The notes: generated from the sequence alone by a model not told the origin. DNA of 64,000 bases from Candidatus Omnitrophota bacterium (GCA_041650805.1 JBAZKM010000002.1:62001-126000); one strand, 5' to 3'; positions 7,234-19,103 are shown, numbered from the stretch's first letter. Made by a program: numbers and translations.

Positions 7234-8190
7234 TTATCTTTTCACCCTGATGAACCCGGAACAGGGTATTATCTTAAGGAGGCCCGCCTTCTTCTCAAGG
7301 CTGTCCAGAAGGAGATTCAATCCCAGCGTATCGCTCGCTATGTGGCCTGCGATCACGATATTTATGTGCTCTTCCTTTGCGTTCTTGAAATGCTCTTCGC
7401 TAAGGTGCATAGCCACTATCGTCCCGACCCCGGCCTGGGACAAACGGCCGAATATGCGCTTGGGGCCTTCGGTGCCGCCCGTCATATCCACAAATACCTT
7501 GCCGGCCTTCTTATCGGGATCTCCGACCAGTATCCTGGGGCCGGCGTTCTTCTTAAGGCCGTCAAAATATTCCGGTATGCCCTTCAGCATGGCGAGCACA
7601 TGCGAAAGTTTCGCGGGCCTTTTTGTATCGAACATCCTCTGCAGGTGATCGGTCACATGATTATCGGCCGGCGTATGGACACACATATACGGTATGCCTA
7701 AAAGCCGCGCTACGTCAACGCTCCTGGAATGGTTAGCCGGAGAGACCGCCCTCTGCACCTCTGCTATGCGGTCTTTCAGCATGCTCTTACCGATATCCAT
7801 AGGTATGCCGAGCTTATTAAAGACCGCCTCCTGGATATGCATCACGTCGTAAAATGCCGCCCACGCCGCGCCCTCGGGATGGTGCGCCATCACAAGGTCT
7901 ATATCCTCTCCTCTTTCGCTCAGGCGGTCAGCCGCAAGTATCTCGCCCACCTCCATGTCTATCCCTACCATTACGGTCTTGATATCCTCTTCGGGCGCGC
8001 CGTACAGTATCCTTGTGTCGGCGTATGGGTTCCATAATCTCTCCCTGTCGAAAGCCCGCCTGTCGGCCCCCTTTGACTTCAGGAACTCTTTCCTGGCCGC
8101 CTTAAGCGCTTCGTTTATCTCTTTTCGCGTCCGGGGGTCTTTATCGATGCCTCTCTTGACGCTGAATTTATATATATCGGCTAACTTCAT
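7234..8190 (-). CDS. NIF3-like dinuclear metal-centre protein
   Basis: The protein has 318 aa. NIF3/DUF34 proteins bind two metals. Likely ligands are visible: HH in VMAHHPEG near residue 104, H and D in CVHTPADN near 172, and H in VIAGHIASDT near 282. The final conserved acid appears as D rather than the usual E. The N-terminal ~70 residues are extra to the short bacterial form. The substrate of the family is not settled (GTP cyclohydrolase-like proposals exist), so no reaction is assigned. It lies between cvpA and dnaG with gaps of 13 and 32 nt. Confidence 0.75.
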   Translation of the reverse strand: MKLADIYKFSVKRGIDKDPRTRKEINEALKAARKEFLKSKGADRRAFDRERLWNPYADTRILYGAPEEDIKTVMVGIDMEVGEILAADRLSERGEDIDLVMAHHPEGAAWAAFYDVMHIQEAVFNKLGIPMDIGKSMLKDRIAEVQRAVSPANHSRSVDVARLLGIPYMCVHTPADNHVTDHLQRMFDTKRPAKLSHVLAMLKGIPEYFDGLKKNAGPRILVGDPDKKAGKVFVDMTGGTEGPKRIFGRLSQAGVGTIVAMHLSEEHFKNAKEEHINIVIAGHIASDTLGLNLLLDSLEKKAGLLKIIPCSGFIRVKR

Positions 8191-8203
8191 GCTGAACCCT
8201 CCG

Positions 8204-8836
8204 TTACTGCTGCACCTTCTCCCACTCAGCCGTCTTCTTTTTCTTGCTCGTCTCTGCCGGGGCTATCGACTTGTCTGACGCAAGGGCTTTTACAAGCGCC
8301 TCCTTGCTGACCGGAGATCCGCCCATCCTGATCGCAGGCAATAGCCGTGACGCCTTTTCATATATCTCCGGCCCAACCCTCAGTATATGCATACCGGTCA
8401 GCGACTTATCGCGTATCGACCATTGGAGATACGGTAACGGCAGGAGCACCATGGTCATAAGGACAAGGCTCGCTATCACAAAAGACCTTGCCACGCCGAA
8501 GATGAACCCCCCGGATCTTTCTATCAACGGGTTCCACTGGACCTTGATTATCTTATCCAATATGACCCTTACCAGCTTGAATAGATATCCTGTGCCGACG
8601 GCGAGCGCTAAAAAGCTTACAAAGTTACATATATCTATCGGTATTTTAAGAAAATTCTGACAAAGAAATGAACCTATCTTATCATAATAATGGAGGCAGA
8701 ATATGACACTCGCGAGCGCCGTTATAAAAGGGAATATCTCGTGGCTCAGCCCCTCGCTAAACGCAACGTAACTTATTCTCATTACTATAATTACGACTAA
8801 AATATCGATCCAGTTTATACTCTTCAATATCTCCAT
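8204..8836 (-). CDS. CvpA family inner-membrane protein
   Basis: The protein has 210 aa from the ATG at 8836. A longer frame from GTG at 8884 is rejected because that GTG lies upstream of the predicted transcription start. There are four hydrophobic segments (WIDILVVIIVM..., FPFITALASVIF, NFVSFLALAVGTGYLF, FVIASLVLMTMVLL) and the family turn GGFIFGVARSF before the last one. The C-terminal ~40 residues are polar and cytoplasmic or periplasmic. CvpA homologues are tied to colicin V export and envelope stress, but their role is general and unclear. First gene of the dnaG-rpoD operon. Confidence 0.8.
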   Translation of the reverse strand: MEILKSINWIDILVVIIVMRISYVAFSEGLSHEIFPFITALASVIFCLHYYDKIGSFLCQNFLKIPIDICNFVSFLALAVGTGYLFKLVRVILDKIIKVQWNPLIERSGGFIFGVARSFVIASLVLMTMVLLPLPYLQWSIRDKSLTGMHILRVGPEIYEKASRLLPAIRMGGSPVSKEALVKALASDKSIAPAETSKKKKTAEWEKVQQ

Positions 8837-8874
8837 GGCACCCTTTTGGATTTTAGATATGGGGAAACTTTTAA

Positions 8875-8903
8875 AGTTTATCACATAATCGGCAGATTGT
8901 CAA
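8875..8903 (-). promoter_or_regulatory. Sigma70 promoter of the cvpA-nif3-dnaG-rpoD operon
   Basis: TTGACA (8903-8898), 17-bp spacer, TAAACT (8880-8875). Transcription would start near 8868, about 32 nt before the cvpA ATG. Confidence 0.8.
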
Positions 8904-8930
8904 GGGAGGGCCGTGCTGAGGGTGGGTAAT

Positions 8931-8973
8931 AAAAAAGAGGCCCTTATCATTATCCAGCAAGGACCTCTTTTTT
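8931..8973 (-). terminator. Intrinsic terminator after the 52 aa gene
   Basis: A 10-bp stem (AAAAAAGAGG, 8931-8940, with CCTCTTTTTT, 8964-8973), extended by two G-C pairs with one bulged A. It has T-runs on both strands, so it could work in both directions, and it begins 16 nt after the 52 aa ORF. Confidence 0.85.
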
Positions 8974-8988
8974 CGGTTATAGTCGCCT

Positions 8989-9147
8989 TTACGCGTGATT
9001 TAAACGCGATCTCGTGAACCTGGCCTCGACTGCAGCCATATCCCTCGCGATCTCGTTGTACATCCTCTTTGCCTTCCTGTACATCATATACTTCGACATC
9101 TTCCTGCCTGCCATCCCATAAAGCCGCCTCGTGCTCGTATAAGGCAT
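8989..9147 (-). CDS. 52-residue basic protein, function unknown
   Basis: ATG at 9147 is preceded by AAGGAGGGGAGT, a strong ribosome site, and the frame ends TAA at 8989, just before an intrinsic terminator. The product is unusually rich in Arg, Lys, Met and Tyr (MPYTSTRRLYGMAGRKMSKY, then MMYRKAKRMYNEIARDMA) and probably helical. It follows the 123 aa gene by 19 nt and shares its promoter. The high charge suggests nucleic-acid or ribosome contact, which is inference only. I do not recognise the family. Confidence 0.65.
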   Translation of the reverse strand: MPYTSTRRLYGMAGRKMSKYMMYRKAKRMYNEIARDMAAVEARFTRSRLNHA

Positions 9148-9166
9148 ACTCCCCTCCTTTTTTGTC

Positions 9167-9538
9167 CTATTTCGGTAATGAAACCCTTGTGAAGCTGACC
9201 TTGAAAGAGTTCATAAAAGCTATGGTGAATATCTTGTTATCCGCGACCGCATAGAACGTGCCGGATATCTTGCATATCACCTTATCCAGGCCATGACCTT
9301 CATTGTGTTCTTTAAGCACATGGAATTGCCTTCTGCGTATCTCTCCGCCGTGGTTCTGCACCTCCATCCATTTTTTGAAGTTTGTCGCCTCGCTGAGACG
9401 CGTGATCTCCTTTATATAATAAAAAGATCTCCGCTCCGTCCGGGCGACAACGCCGTCCCTCTCGAAGATCTCTTTCAGGGAGATATTCTTCACCCTGCTG
9501 GGGATCGATGTCAGTTCCTTGAACATTACCTCTCTCAT
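9167..9538 (-). CDS. 123-residue protein, function unknown
   Basis: ATG at 9538 is chosen over a TTG 15 nt earlier because AGGAG lies 7-8 nt before the ATG. The protein is soluble, begins MREVMFKELTSIPSRVKNIS and ends in a beta-rich stretch (KVICKISGTFYAVADNKIFT...FKVSFTRVSLP). No signal peptide, membrane helix or catalytic motif is seen. It has its own promoter just after proS and is followed by the 52 aa gene and a terminator, so the two form a separate small transcription unit between two housekeeping operons. No family assigned. Confidence 0.7.
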   Translation of the reverse strand: MREVMFKELTSIPSRVKNISLKEIFERDGVVARTERRSFYYIKEITRLSEATNFKKWMEVQNHGGEIRRRQFHVLKEHNEGHGLDKVICKISGTFYAVADNKIFTIAFMNSFKVSFTRVSLPK

Positions 9539-9624
9539 TGAAGTTCTCCTCAATACTTTTTAAAACTATTTAATTACTCCTCTAAAAAATAGTCCTTTTC
9601 ATGGACCTTATTTGGCTCAACTCA

Positions 9625-9653
9625 AATATACCCTACTATTTAGGGAGAGTCAA
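9625..9653 (-). promoter_or_regulatory. Promoter of the 123 aa / 52 aa unit, with palindrome in the spacer
   Basis: TTGACT (9653-9648), 17-bp spacer, TATATT (9630-9625). The spacer contains CCCTA-AATAG-TAGGG, an inverted repeat placed where a repressor could block polymerase. The leader is about 80 nt long. Confidence 0.75.
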
Positions 9654-9679
9654 TAACCTATATATAACTTTTTTATATT

Positions 9680-11413
<1,734 letters not shown>

Positions 11414-11445
11414 ATTCTCCTTCCTGTATGTTATCCTGCTATGGG

Positions 11446-12530
<1,085 letters not shown>

Positions 12531-12534
<4 letters not shown>

Positions 12535-13613
12535 CGTTTGAACCACCCGCCCATCTTTTCCGCTATCCTGAAGTTCATGATGTCGTTGTAAAAGACGAAG
12601 ACCGTAAGAAGTATGAGTAGGCTCACGCCCACGTTGGCTATCATCTCCTGTGACCTTGCCGAGAGCGGTTTGCCCCTGACCTTTTCGAGCGCCAGGAATA
12701 TTATGTGCCCACCGTCCAGCACCGGCAGCGGCAGAAGGTTGAATATCGCCAGCGAGGCGCTCAGTATCCCCATCAGATGCAGGAGGTATATGAGGCCGAG
12801 CTCGGCAGCCTTGCCGGTGATCACGAATATCCCTATAGGCCCTGTCATCGATTCCTTGAAAGAGAGCTGCCCGGTGATTATGGCAAAGAGCGACTTGTAC
12901 GTTATGGCGGTGAGATGCATCAGCTTGACCCACCCCTTGCCGAAAGATTCGAACAGGCCGTATCTGATCTTCTCTATCTTCTGCGACGGCGAGATCCCCA
13001 CGAGCGCTATCTTCGTCTCCTTACCGAAAATATCCTTCGTCTTCCGCACCACCGGTCTTATCTCAACGCTGGAGATGCTATCCCCCCTCTGCACGGAAAG
13101 GGTCAGGACGCCGTCGACCTGGCGGTGTATTATCTCCGTCATGTCTTCCCAGTACTTCACCGGCCTGCCGTTCACAGCCGTTATCCTGTCGCCGACCACA
13201 AGGCTCCCCTCGGCAGGGTATCCTTTCAAAAGGCCGCCCACCTCCGTAGTGAGCGTCGGGTTCCCGAACATGAATATGACGGAAAATATAAGGAACGCGA
13301 GAAAGTAATTGAGGAGGGGCCCGGCAAATATTATGGCGAACCTTTCGGACACCTTCTTCGACATGAATTCCCACTTCTGATGCGTAATAGCTTCACCCGG
13401 TTCGTCGCCTGCCATCTTGACGTACCCGCCGAGAGGGACCAGCGATACGAGGTATTCCGTATCTCCCCTCTTCACCGAGAATAGCTTCGGCCCGAAACCG
13501 AAAGAAAATTTTTCGACCCTGACACCGCACCGTTTTGCCGCTATGAAGTGGCCTAATTCATGCACAAGGACCAATATGCTCAATACAACAAGGAACGAGA
13601 TTAATGATAACAA
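12531..13613 (-). CDS. rseP: RseP-type site-2 zinc metalloprotease
   Basis: The protein has 360 aa from TTG 13613. This start gives MLSLISFLVVLSILVLVHEL, matching the family, and GGAGG lies upstream; the longer GTG frame (13640) has no ribosome site. HELGH is at residues 18-22 in the first membrane helix, the third zinc ligand is in NLLPLPVLDGGH near 320, and one PDZ domain lies between (VVGDRITAVNGRPV). RseP cleaves membrane-bound substrates such as anti-sigma factors and signal-peptide remnants. It overlaps dxr by 13 nt. Confidence 0.94.
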
Positions 13614-14749
13614 AGTCGTCGCGCCTCCTCCCGCGCCCACTCCCCGGCTTCGATGATATCGTCGAGAGTGGGGTCTTTTATATTTTTATGCCTGGCCATC
13701 ACCTTTTCTATTATACAGGGGATCCCGGAAAATTCTATACTGCATTTCAGATATGCCGCCACCGCCTCTTCGTCGGCTACGCTTAAGGCCGCCGGTTGCG
13801 TGCCGCCTCTCCGGGCCGCCTCACGCGCCAGGCCGAGACACGGGAATCTCCCGGTGTCCGGCTTCATGAAAGTGAGCGGACCTGATCTCAGGAGGTCCAG
13901 CCGTTTTGCCTTACTCCCGGAACGCGAAGGGTATGTCAACGCGTACTGTATCGGTATCCGCATATCCGGCACCCCAAGCTGGGCGAAGACGGTCCCGTCT
14001 ACCAGCTCGACCATGGAATGCACTATCGCCTCCGGGTGTATCAGTATATCTATAGAGCTCTCCGGCACCCCGAAAAGGTGGTGGGCCTCTATCACCTCCA
14101 GGCCCTTATTCATCATCGTGGCGGAATCTACGGATACTTTCCTGCCCATGCGCCATTTCGGATGTTTCAGAACGAACTCGCGCGAAAGCGAATCGAACTT
14201 TGACCCTGGTATATTCAAAAGAGGCCCTCCGCTGCCGGTCATGTAGACCTTCCTCAGGGACCCGCGTTTCCCTTCGAGGCATTGAAAGATGGCGCTGTGT
14301 TCGCTGTCGACAGGCACGATCTCGACTTTATGATCACGGGCAAGTTTCATCAGTATCGAGCCGCCGCTCACAAGCGCTTCCTTATTAGCAAGGGCGACCT
14401 TCTTCCCGTGCTTTATGGCGCGCGCCAGCGGGACGAGACAATGGTTACCGCTTACGGCAAAGAGTATCCTGTCTGCATCGCTTCTCGAAACTATTTCGGT
14501 AAGGCCGCGGGGGCCGTACACCACTTTTGTGGAAGACGGGACCATGCACCTTATACGCCCTGCCGCCTGGGCGCTGCCGACACATATGATCCCGGGCCGG
14601 AAACGCCTTGCCTGCGCCGCGAGGAGGTCTACGCTGGAATCCGCGGAGAGCGCCGACACCTTAAGGTCATCTTTGAGATCCTTTATCACTTCCAGCGCGT
14701 TGGTGCCTATCGAACCGGTAGATCCGAGTATGGCTATCCGCTCTTTCAT
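13601..14749 (-). CDS. dxr: 1-deoxy-D-xylulose 5-phosphate reductoisomerase Dxr
   Basis: The protein has 382 aa and catalyses the first committed step of the MEP pathway, using NADPH. The N-terminal Rossmann motif GSTGSIGTNALEVI, NKEALVSGG, the acidic metal site in PVDSEHSAIFQCL, TGSGGP, and HPKWRMGRKVSVDSATMMNK identify it. ATG 14749 overlaps the cdsA stop as ATGA. Confidence 0.97.
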   Translation of the reverse strand: MKERIAILGSTGSIGTNALEVIKDLKDDLKVSALSADSSVDLLAAQARRFRPGIICVGSAQAAGRIRCMVPSSTKVVYGPRGLTEIVSRSDADRILFAVSGNHCLVPLARAIKHGKKVALANKEALVSGGSILMKLARDHKVEIVPVDSEHSAIFQCLEGKRGSLRKVYMTGSGGPLLNIPGSKFDSLSREFVLKHPKWRMGRKVSVDSATMMNKGLEVIEAHHLFGVPESSIDILIHPEAIVHSMVELVDGTVFAQLGVPDMRIPIQYALTYPSRSGSKAKRLDLLRSGPLTFMKPDTGRFPCLGLAREAARRGGTQPAALSVADEEAVAAYLKCSIEFSGIPCIIEKVMARHKNIKDPTLDDIIEAGEWAREEARRLCYH

Positions 14750-15555
14750 CGTATCACTACTTTCATATAGAAATAGAATATGGGCGCGGTGAAGAGAAGA
14801 CTGTCGATCAGGTCCAGGAAACCGCCGAAGCCGGACAACCCGGTGCCGGAGTCCTTCGCTTCGCAATCGCGTTTGATGAGGGATTCCGCAAGATCACCGA
14901 CCTGTGCCAGTATGCCGAGGAGCGCCCCCAGGGTGAGCAGGTGGGTATAAGAAAAACCCGGGAGGTAGGCCTTGCTTGCCACTGCGCTCGCCACACTGAA
15001 GATAAGACCGCCTACCGTGCCTTCTATCGTCTTCTTGGGACTTATCCTGGGTATCAGGTTATGCTTACCGGCAGACGTCCCCACAAGGTAAGCGCCTATA
15101 TCCCCCATCTTCGTGGTAAGCACCAGGAACGCCACAAGGAGCGTCCCCTGAGGTAGGAATTTTATCTTTATGAAGAATGAGAAGAACCATGCTATGTACA
15201 GCAGGCCAAACATCGTCACGGCAATGCTAGTGAGCGCCTGTGAGCTATCGCGCCTTATGAATTGCAGGACAAATATAAAAAGGCACGCGAAGACGATGAA
15301 GAAAGGCTCTATATCGAAGTAGCCTTCCGTGCCCATCTCCAGGTATACGATGACGGGTATAAGCATACCTATCGTGACCGCAAGATACTTATAGACGGAG
15401 ACGCCTTTCTTCTCTACAAGAGAGAAGAATTCGGACAGGGCGAATCCTACCATAATAGACGCAAGCAGCGCGAAGACCCAGTTGGGGAAGAAGAACATTA
15501 TGATGGCTACAAGGGTCACTATCAATATCGATGTCACTATCCTCTTCTCAAGCAT
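14746..15555 (-). CDS. cdsA: Phosphatidate cytidylyltransferase CdsA
   Basis: The protein has 269 aa and is a multi-pass inner-membrane enzyme that makes CDP-diacylglycerol. The C-terminal signature runs GDLAESLIKRDCEAKDSGT then GFGGFLDLIDSLLFTAPIFY. The usual R of the LDR-D motif is L here (LDLIDS). Seven to eight hydrophobic segments begin with ILIVTLVAIIMFFF. It follows uppS by 4 nt. Confidence 0.95.
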   Translation of the reverse strand: MLEKRIVTSILIVTLVAIIMFFFPNWVFALLASIMVGFALSEFFSLVEKKGVSVYKYLAVTIGMLIPVIVYLEMGTEGYFDIEPFFIVFACLFIFVLQFIRRDSSQALTSIAVTMFGLLYIAWFFSFFIKIKFLPQGTLLVAFLVLTTKMGDIGAYLVGTSAGKHNLIPRISPKKTIEGTVGGLIFSVASAVASKAYLPGFSYTHLLTLGALLGILAQVGDLAESLIKRDCEAKDSGTGLSGFGGFLDLIDSLLFTAPIFYFYMKVVIR

Positions 15556-15559
15556 AGAA

Positions 15560-16249
15560 TTAAGCGCCGAACCTCCTCTCCCTGGTCCCGTATTCAGATA
15601 CCGCCTTTTTGAGGTCGCTCTTTTTAAAATCCGGCCACAATTTCTTCATGAAATAAAGCTCCGAGTAGGACAGTTGCCACAGCAGGAAGTTGGATATCCT
15701 GGATTCGCCGGAAGTCCGTATCATGAGATCCGGGTCGGGCAGGTCTTTCGTGTACAGGTTCCGGGAAAAGAGTTTTTCATCTATAGAACCGATGGGCGTC
15801 TTACCTTCCGCCACATCGGCAGCGATCGAACGGACCGCGTCGATCATCTCCGTCCTGCTGCCGTAATTGAGCGCCAGGTTAAGTATGAGGCCCGTATTAT
15901 CCTTTGTCGATCGGATCATCTTCTCCAGCTTTACCTGTGTGGCCTGCGGCAAGGCGTCTATACGGCCTATTACCGAAAAACGTATATTGTTCTTATTGAA
16001 TTTGTCCGCCTCCCTGTCGAGATATTCATCCAGGAGCATGAAGAGGCCCTCTATCTCCCTCTTGGGCCTTTTCCAGTTCTCCGTGGAGAAGGTGTACAGG
16101 GTCAGGACTTTTATGCCCAGCTCACGCGCCCCTTCTATCGCCTGCTCGGCCGCTTTTACGCCGGCGCGGTGCCCGGCAAGTTTAGGCAGATGCCGCCTTT
16201 CGGCCCACCTCCCGTTCCCGTCCATTATTATCGCGACGTGCTGAAGCAT
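15560..16249 (-). CDS. uppS: Undecaprenyl diphosphate synthase UppS
   Basis: The protein has 229 aa from ATG 16249, starting MLQHVAIIMDGNGRWAERR, which fits the family; a TTG 33 nt upstream lies in a hairpin and is less likely. DGNGRW holds the catalytic Asp, GHRAGVKA the phosphate contact, NYGSRTEMIDAV and DLMIRTSGESRISNFLLWQ the later conserved blocks. It makes the C55 lipid carrier for peptidoglycan and LPS. First of the uppS-cdsA-dxr-rseP-ispG-proS block. Confidence 0.95.
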   Translation of the reverse strand: MLQHVAIIMDGNGRWAERRHLPKLAGHRAGVKAAEQAIEGARELGIKVLTLYTFSTENWKRPKREIEGLFMLLDEYLDREADKFNKNNIRFSVIGRIDALPQATQVKLEKMIRSTKDNTGLILNLALNYGSRTEMIDAVRSIAADVAEGKTPIGSIDEKLFSRNLYTKDLPDPDLMIRTSGESRISNFLLWQLSYSELYFMKKLWPDFKKSDLKKAVSEYGTRERRFGA

Positions 16250-16274
16250 AATTACTGCCCCCGAAACCGCTTCT

Positions 16275-16317
16275 AACGACAAAGGGGGACTACGTTTTCC
16301 CGCAATCCCCCGTCGTT
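16275..16317 (-). terminator. Hairpin between the OmpA-type lipoprotein and uppS
   Basis: Stem AACGAC/GTCGTT plus GGGGGA/TCCCCC with a 3-nt bulge. No T-tract follows, so it may be an attenuating or mRNA-stabilising hairpin rather than a full stop. Confidence 0.45.
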
Positions 16318-16350
16318 ATATTGTATGCGCGCATTTATGATATTACGCGA

Positions 16351-17037
16351 TTATTTTATTGACGCTTCCTGCTCCGCGGCCTTCGCCTCTTCCTCTGCCT
16401 TGGCCGCGTCCGATATCTTTGCCTGATCGTTCTCGTAAGAGCTCTTCGTTATCTCTTTCGGGAGTATGACTATCTCCACCCGCCGGTTCCTGGACATGCC
16501 CTCTTTGGTATCATTGGAGGCGACCGGCCTGTATTCGCCGTACCCGATGGCGGAAAGCCTCTGGGGCTCTATGCCGCACACGTCTATAAGATAATGGAGT
16601 ACGCTCGTGGCACGCGCAGTGGATAATTCCCAGTTCGACTTCCACCCGGAACGCCTTATAGGCATGTTATCGGTATGCCCCTCTACGCCTATATTCCTGT
16701 CAGGAAGTTTCTCCTTTATCACGGAAGAGACCCTGTCCAGGACGGAATGGGAGTCGTTCTTGAGCTGCGCCTTGCCGGAATCGAAGAGTATCTCATCGGC
16801 CATGGTGATGATAAGGCCCCTGGAGGCCAATTCGAGCAGGATCTGTTTATCCCTGATCTCATTTGCGAGCCGGTCCTCCAGCATCTTCCTCGCCTCTTCC
16901 AGCTCATTCACCTCGCTGGTAAGTTTCTTTATCTGCTTCTCCTGTTCCGGTTTTCCTTTATAGAAATTGACCGCGCATCCCGAAGAGACGAATGCAACGA
17001 ATATCGCGGCCGCACACAATGCCATAATACGCTTCAT
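16351..17037 (-). CDS. OmpA/Pal-type peptidoglycan-binding lipoprotein
   Basis: The protein has 228 aa. The lipoprotein signal MKRIMALCAAAIFVAFVSSG ends in Cys21. A coiled coil follows (~30-70, KQIKKLTSEVNELEEARKML), then an OmpA-C domain (~75-195) with DSGKAQLK, GVEGHTDNMPIRRSG and NWELSTARATSVLHYL; D and R of the meso-DAP pocket are present. The tail is rich in Ala and Glu. The domain also resembles the C-terminus of MotB, but there is no membrane helix of MotB type. It has its own promoter and a strong GGGAGG site. Role inferred: tethering the outer membrane to the wall. Confidence 0.85.
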   Translation of the reverse strand: MKRIMALCAAAIFVAFVSSGCAVNFYKGKPEQEKQIKKLTSEVNELEEARKMLEDRLANEIRDKQILLELASRGLIITMADEILFDSGKAQLKNDSHSVLDRVSSVIKEKLPDRNIGVEGHTDNMPIRRSGWKSNWELSTARATSVLHYLIDVCGIEPQRLSAIGYGEYRPVASNDTKEGMSRNRRVEIVILPKEITKSSYENDQAKISDAAKAEEEAKAAEQEASIK

Positions 17038-17064
17038 AAAGAGATCCTCCCGTTGGACTGTCTC

Positions 17065-17093
17065 ATAGTACCACCCTGATTTTTCAAAGTCAA
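17065..17093 (-). promoter_or_regulatory. Promoter of the OmpA-lipoprotein/uppS operon
   Basis: TTGACT (17093-17088), 17-bp spacer, TACTAT (17070-17065); 47 nt past the purA stop. Confidence 0.82.
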
Positions 17094-17139
17094 GGCCGTC
17101 ATGCGGGGGCGCAATACGGGAAAGGCCGAGGGCGCTTCC

Positions 17140-18414
17140 CTATGCCCCCTTTTTAAATGTCTGACCCCTCTCGGACCCGACCGATATGAGGACTATCCTG
17201 GTCCCGACGAGCCCCTGTATCCTCTTCAGATAGGCCTTTGCGTTACGCGGGAGCATAGAGTATGAAGTTATGCCGGTCGTATCCTTTTTCCATCCGGCCA
17301 TCTCCTCATAAACCGGTTCGCAACCGCTCAGGACCTTCATGTCCGACGGGAATTCCTTATACGTCTTTCCGCCGTACCTGTAAGAGGTGCATACCTTTAT
17401 CGAGTCGAGCTCGTCCAGTACATCGAGCTTCGTGACGACTATCTCCCCTATGCCGCTAACCCTGACCGAATGGCGCACTATGACGCTGTCAAACCATCCG
17501 CACCGCCTGGGCCTTCCGGTGGTAGCGCCGAATTCCTTCCCTTTTTCCCGTATCTTATTCATAAGGTCTTTGGAAAATTCGGTCGGGAACGGCCCCTCGC
17601 CGACCCTCGTCGTATAGGCCTTCACGACGCCGACGACCTTGTCGATCTTTGTAGGGCCGACGCCCGTGCCGGTCGACGCGCCGCCCGCCGTGGAGTTGGA
17701 CGAGGTCACGAACGGATAGGTCCCGTGGTCTACGTCCAGGAGCGTCCCCTGCGCCCCTTCAAAGAGGATCTTCTTACCCGACTTCACCGCATCATCCAGG
17801 AGAAGCGTCGTATCGCAGACGTACTCTCTTATATCTTGCGCATATCCCGAATACTCTTTATAGATGTCATCGTAAGAAAATCCGTCGATGCCGTAAATCT
17901 TCGTAAATATAGCGTTCTTCTCATCCAGGTTGCTCTTAAGCTTCTCGCGGAAGACGTCCTTATTCAGGAGGTCCACGAACCGTATGCCGGACCTGGCAAC
18001 CTTGTCGGCATAACACGGCCCGATGCCTTTTTTGGTCGTACCTATCTTTCCCCGCTTCTCCTCCTTGAGCTCATCAAGCTTCCTGTGATAAGGGAATATG
18101 ATATGGGAATTTTCGCTCAGGAGGAGACGGCCCTTCACGCTGATCCCTTTCGACCCCAGCATCCTTATCTCTTCCAGGAATGCCCTGGGATCGACGACCA
18201 CACCGTTCCCGATGACACACATCTTCCCTTTATGAAGTATGCCTGAAGGCACCAGGTGGAGTATAAATGAGTCCTCTCCTATCACGACAGTATGGCCGGC
18301 ATTATTGCCGCCCTGATATCGCACTATCAGATCGGCCTTTGCCGCAAATATATCGATGACCTTCCCCTTACCTTCGTCTCCCCACTGCGCACCAACTATT
18401 ACTATGTTCGGCAT
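17140..18414 (-). CDS. purA: Adenylosuccinate synthetase PurA
   Basis: The protein has 424 aa. GTP-dependent conversion of IMP and aspartate to adenylosuccinate, first step from IMP to AMP. It shows the N-terminal P-loop-like GAQWGDEGKGKVIDIFA, NNAGHTVV, GTTKKGIGPCYADK, FEGAQGTLLDVDHGTYPFVT and TTGRPRRCGWFD. Full family length. It follows the Pro-rich secreted protein by 16 nt. Confidence 0.97.
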   Translation of the reverse strand: MPNIVIVGAQWGDEGKGKVIDIFAAKADLIVRYQGGNNAGHTVVIGEDSFILHLVPSGILHKGKMCVIGNGVVVDPRAFLEEIRMLGSKGISVKGRLLLSENSHIIFPYHRKLDELKEEKRGKIGTTKKGIGPCYADKVARSGIRFVDLLNKDVFREKLKSNLDEKNAIFTKIYGIDGFSYDDIYKEYSGYAQDIREYVCDTTLLLDDAVKSGKKILFEGAQGTLLDVDHGTYPFVTSSNSTAGGASTGTGVGPTKIDKVVGVVKAYTTRVGEGPFPTEFSKDLMNKIREKGKEFGATTGRPRRCGWFDSVIVRHSVRVSGIGEIVVTKLDVLDELDSIKVCTSYRYGGKTYKEFPSDMKVLSGCEPVYEEMAGWKKDTTGITSYSMLPRNAKAYLKRIQGLVGTRIVLISVGSERGQTFKKGA

Positions 18415-18430
18415 ATATTTACCTTTATAT

Positions 18431-19096
18431 TTAACGTCTCTGCGTCGCCTGCGGTATCTGAGGCGGCCTCGGAGGAGGCTGAACGGGCGCGGGTGTCACC
18501 GGCGGCGGAGCGGGCGGCTGCATGATCTTCGGAGGGGCAGGCGGCGTGGTCGGTGTCGAGATGCGCGTGGCCTGGATACGCTGTGCCTGCGCGATCACTT
18601 CGAGCTGCTGGGAGATGTTCTGGGCCCGTATCTGGTTCGCCGCCTGATTTACCCTGATCAGTATCTTCTTCACGGCTTCCTTATCCAGCTCTTCAAGCGG
18701 TGTCGGCTTTCCGTTGACCATATACGATATCGACTCTTTGCCTTCCGCGTCTTTAGCCGTTTTAAGTTCCGGGATATAGCTTAATATCTCCCTTTCGAAT
18801 TCGAGCGTTCCGCTGATGCGTTTTATCATGTCTTCCTTGCTCAGTTCCGCCTTGCCCGGGTCCGGGGCAAGGGCCGCATCTTCGTCGGAAATGACTATTT
18901 TGGCCGGCTGGGGTTGCGGGGCGGCGGCAGGCTTCCCGGGGGTTAAAGGCGTTTTGGCAGACACCGCGCTGCTCTTATTCCCGGTGAGCTTCTTCCATAA
19001 CCTGGGTATAAGCCCTTCCTTTTCGGTCTGGGCCAGGACGACCGCCGGCAACAGGACCAGGACAGCTACCGCCGGAATCAATGGACTCTTTTTCAT
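18431..19096 (-). CDS. Secreted protein with Pro-rich tail, function unknown
   Basis: The protein has 221 aa. The signal peptide MKKSPLIPAVAVLVLLPAVV ends in LAQ (cut near residue 22). A Pro/Ala-rich stretch (~50-65) precedes a helical middle (~80-165, with TLEFEREILSYIPEL and KKILIRVNQAANQIRAQ). Residues ~175-221 are very rich in Pro (PPAPPKIMQPPAPPPV). It is probably periplasmic, with a wall-spanning tail; this is inference. It lies 7 nt after the LeuA-like gene and 16 nt before purA. Family not recognised. Confidence 0.75.
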   Translation of the reverse strand: MKKSPLIPAVAVLVLLPAVVLAQTEKEGLIPRLWKKLTGNKSSAVSAKTPLTPGKPAAAPQPQPAKIVISDEDAALAPDPGKAELSKEDMIKRISGTLEFEREILSYIPELKTAKDAEGKESISYMVNGKPTPLEELDKEAVKKILIRVNQAANQIRAQNISQQLEVIAQAQRIQATRISTPTTPPAPPKIMQPPAPPPVTPAPVQPPPRPPQIPQATQRR

Positions 19097-19103
19097 AAAT
19101 ACC

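Noticed and set aside
8837..8884. GTG start for cvpA at 8884
   Set aside because: The GTG lies upstream of the predicted transcription start, and ATG 8836 has AAAGGG upstream.
12535..12933. N-terminal extension of ispG by 133 codons
   Set aside because: It is out of frame within rseP; the ATGA overlap fixes the start at 12534.
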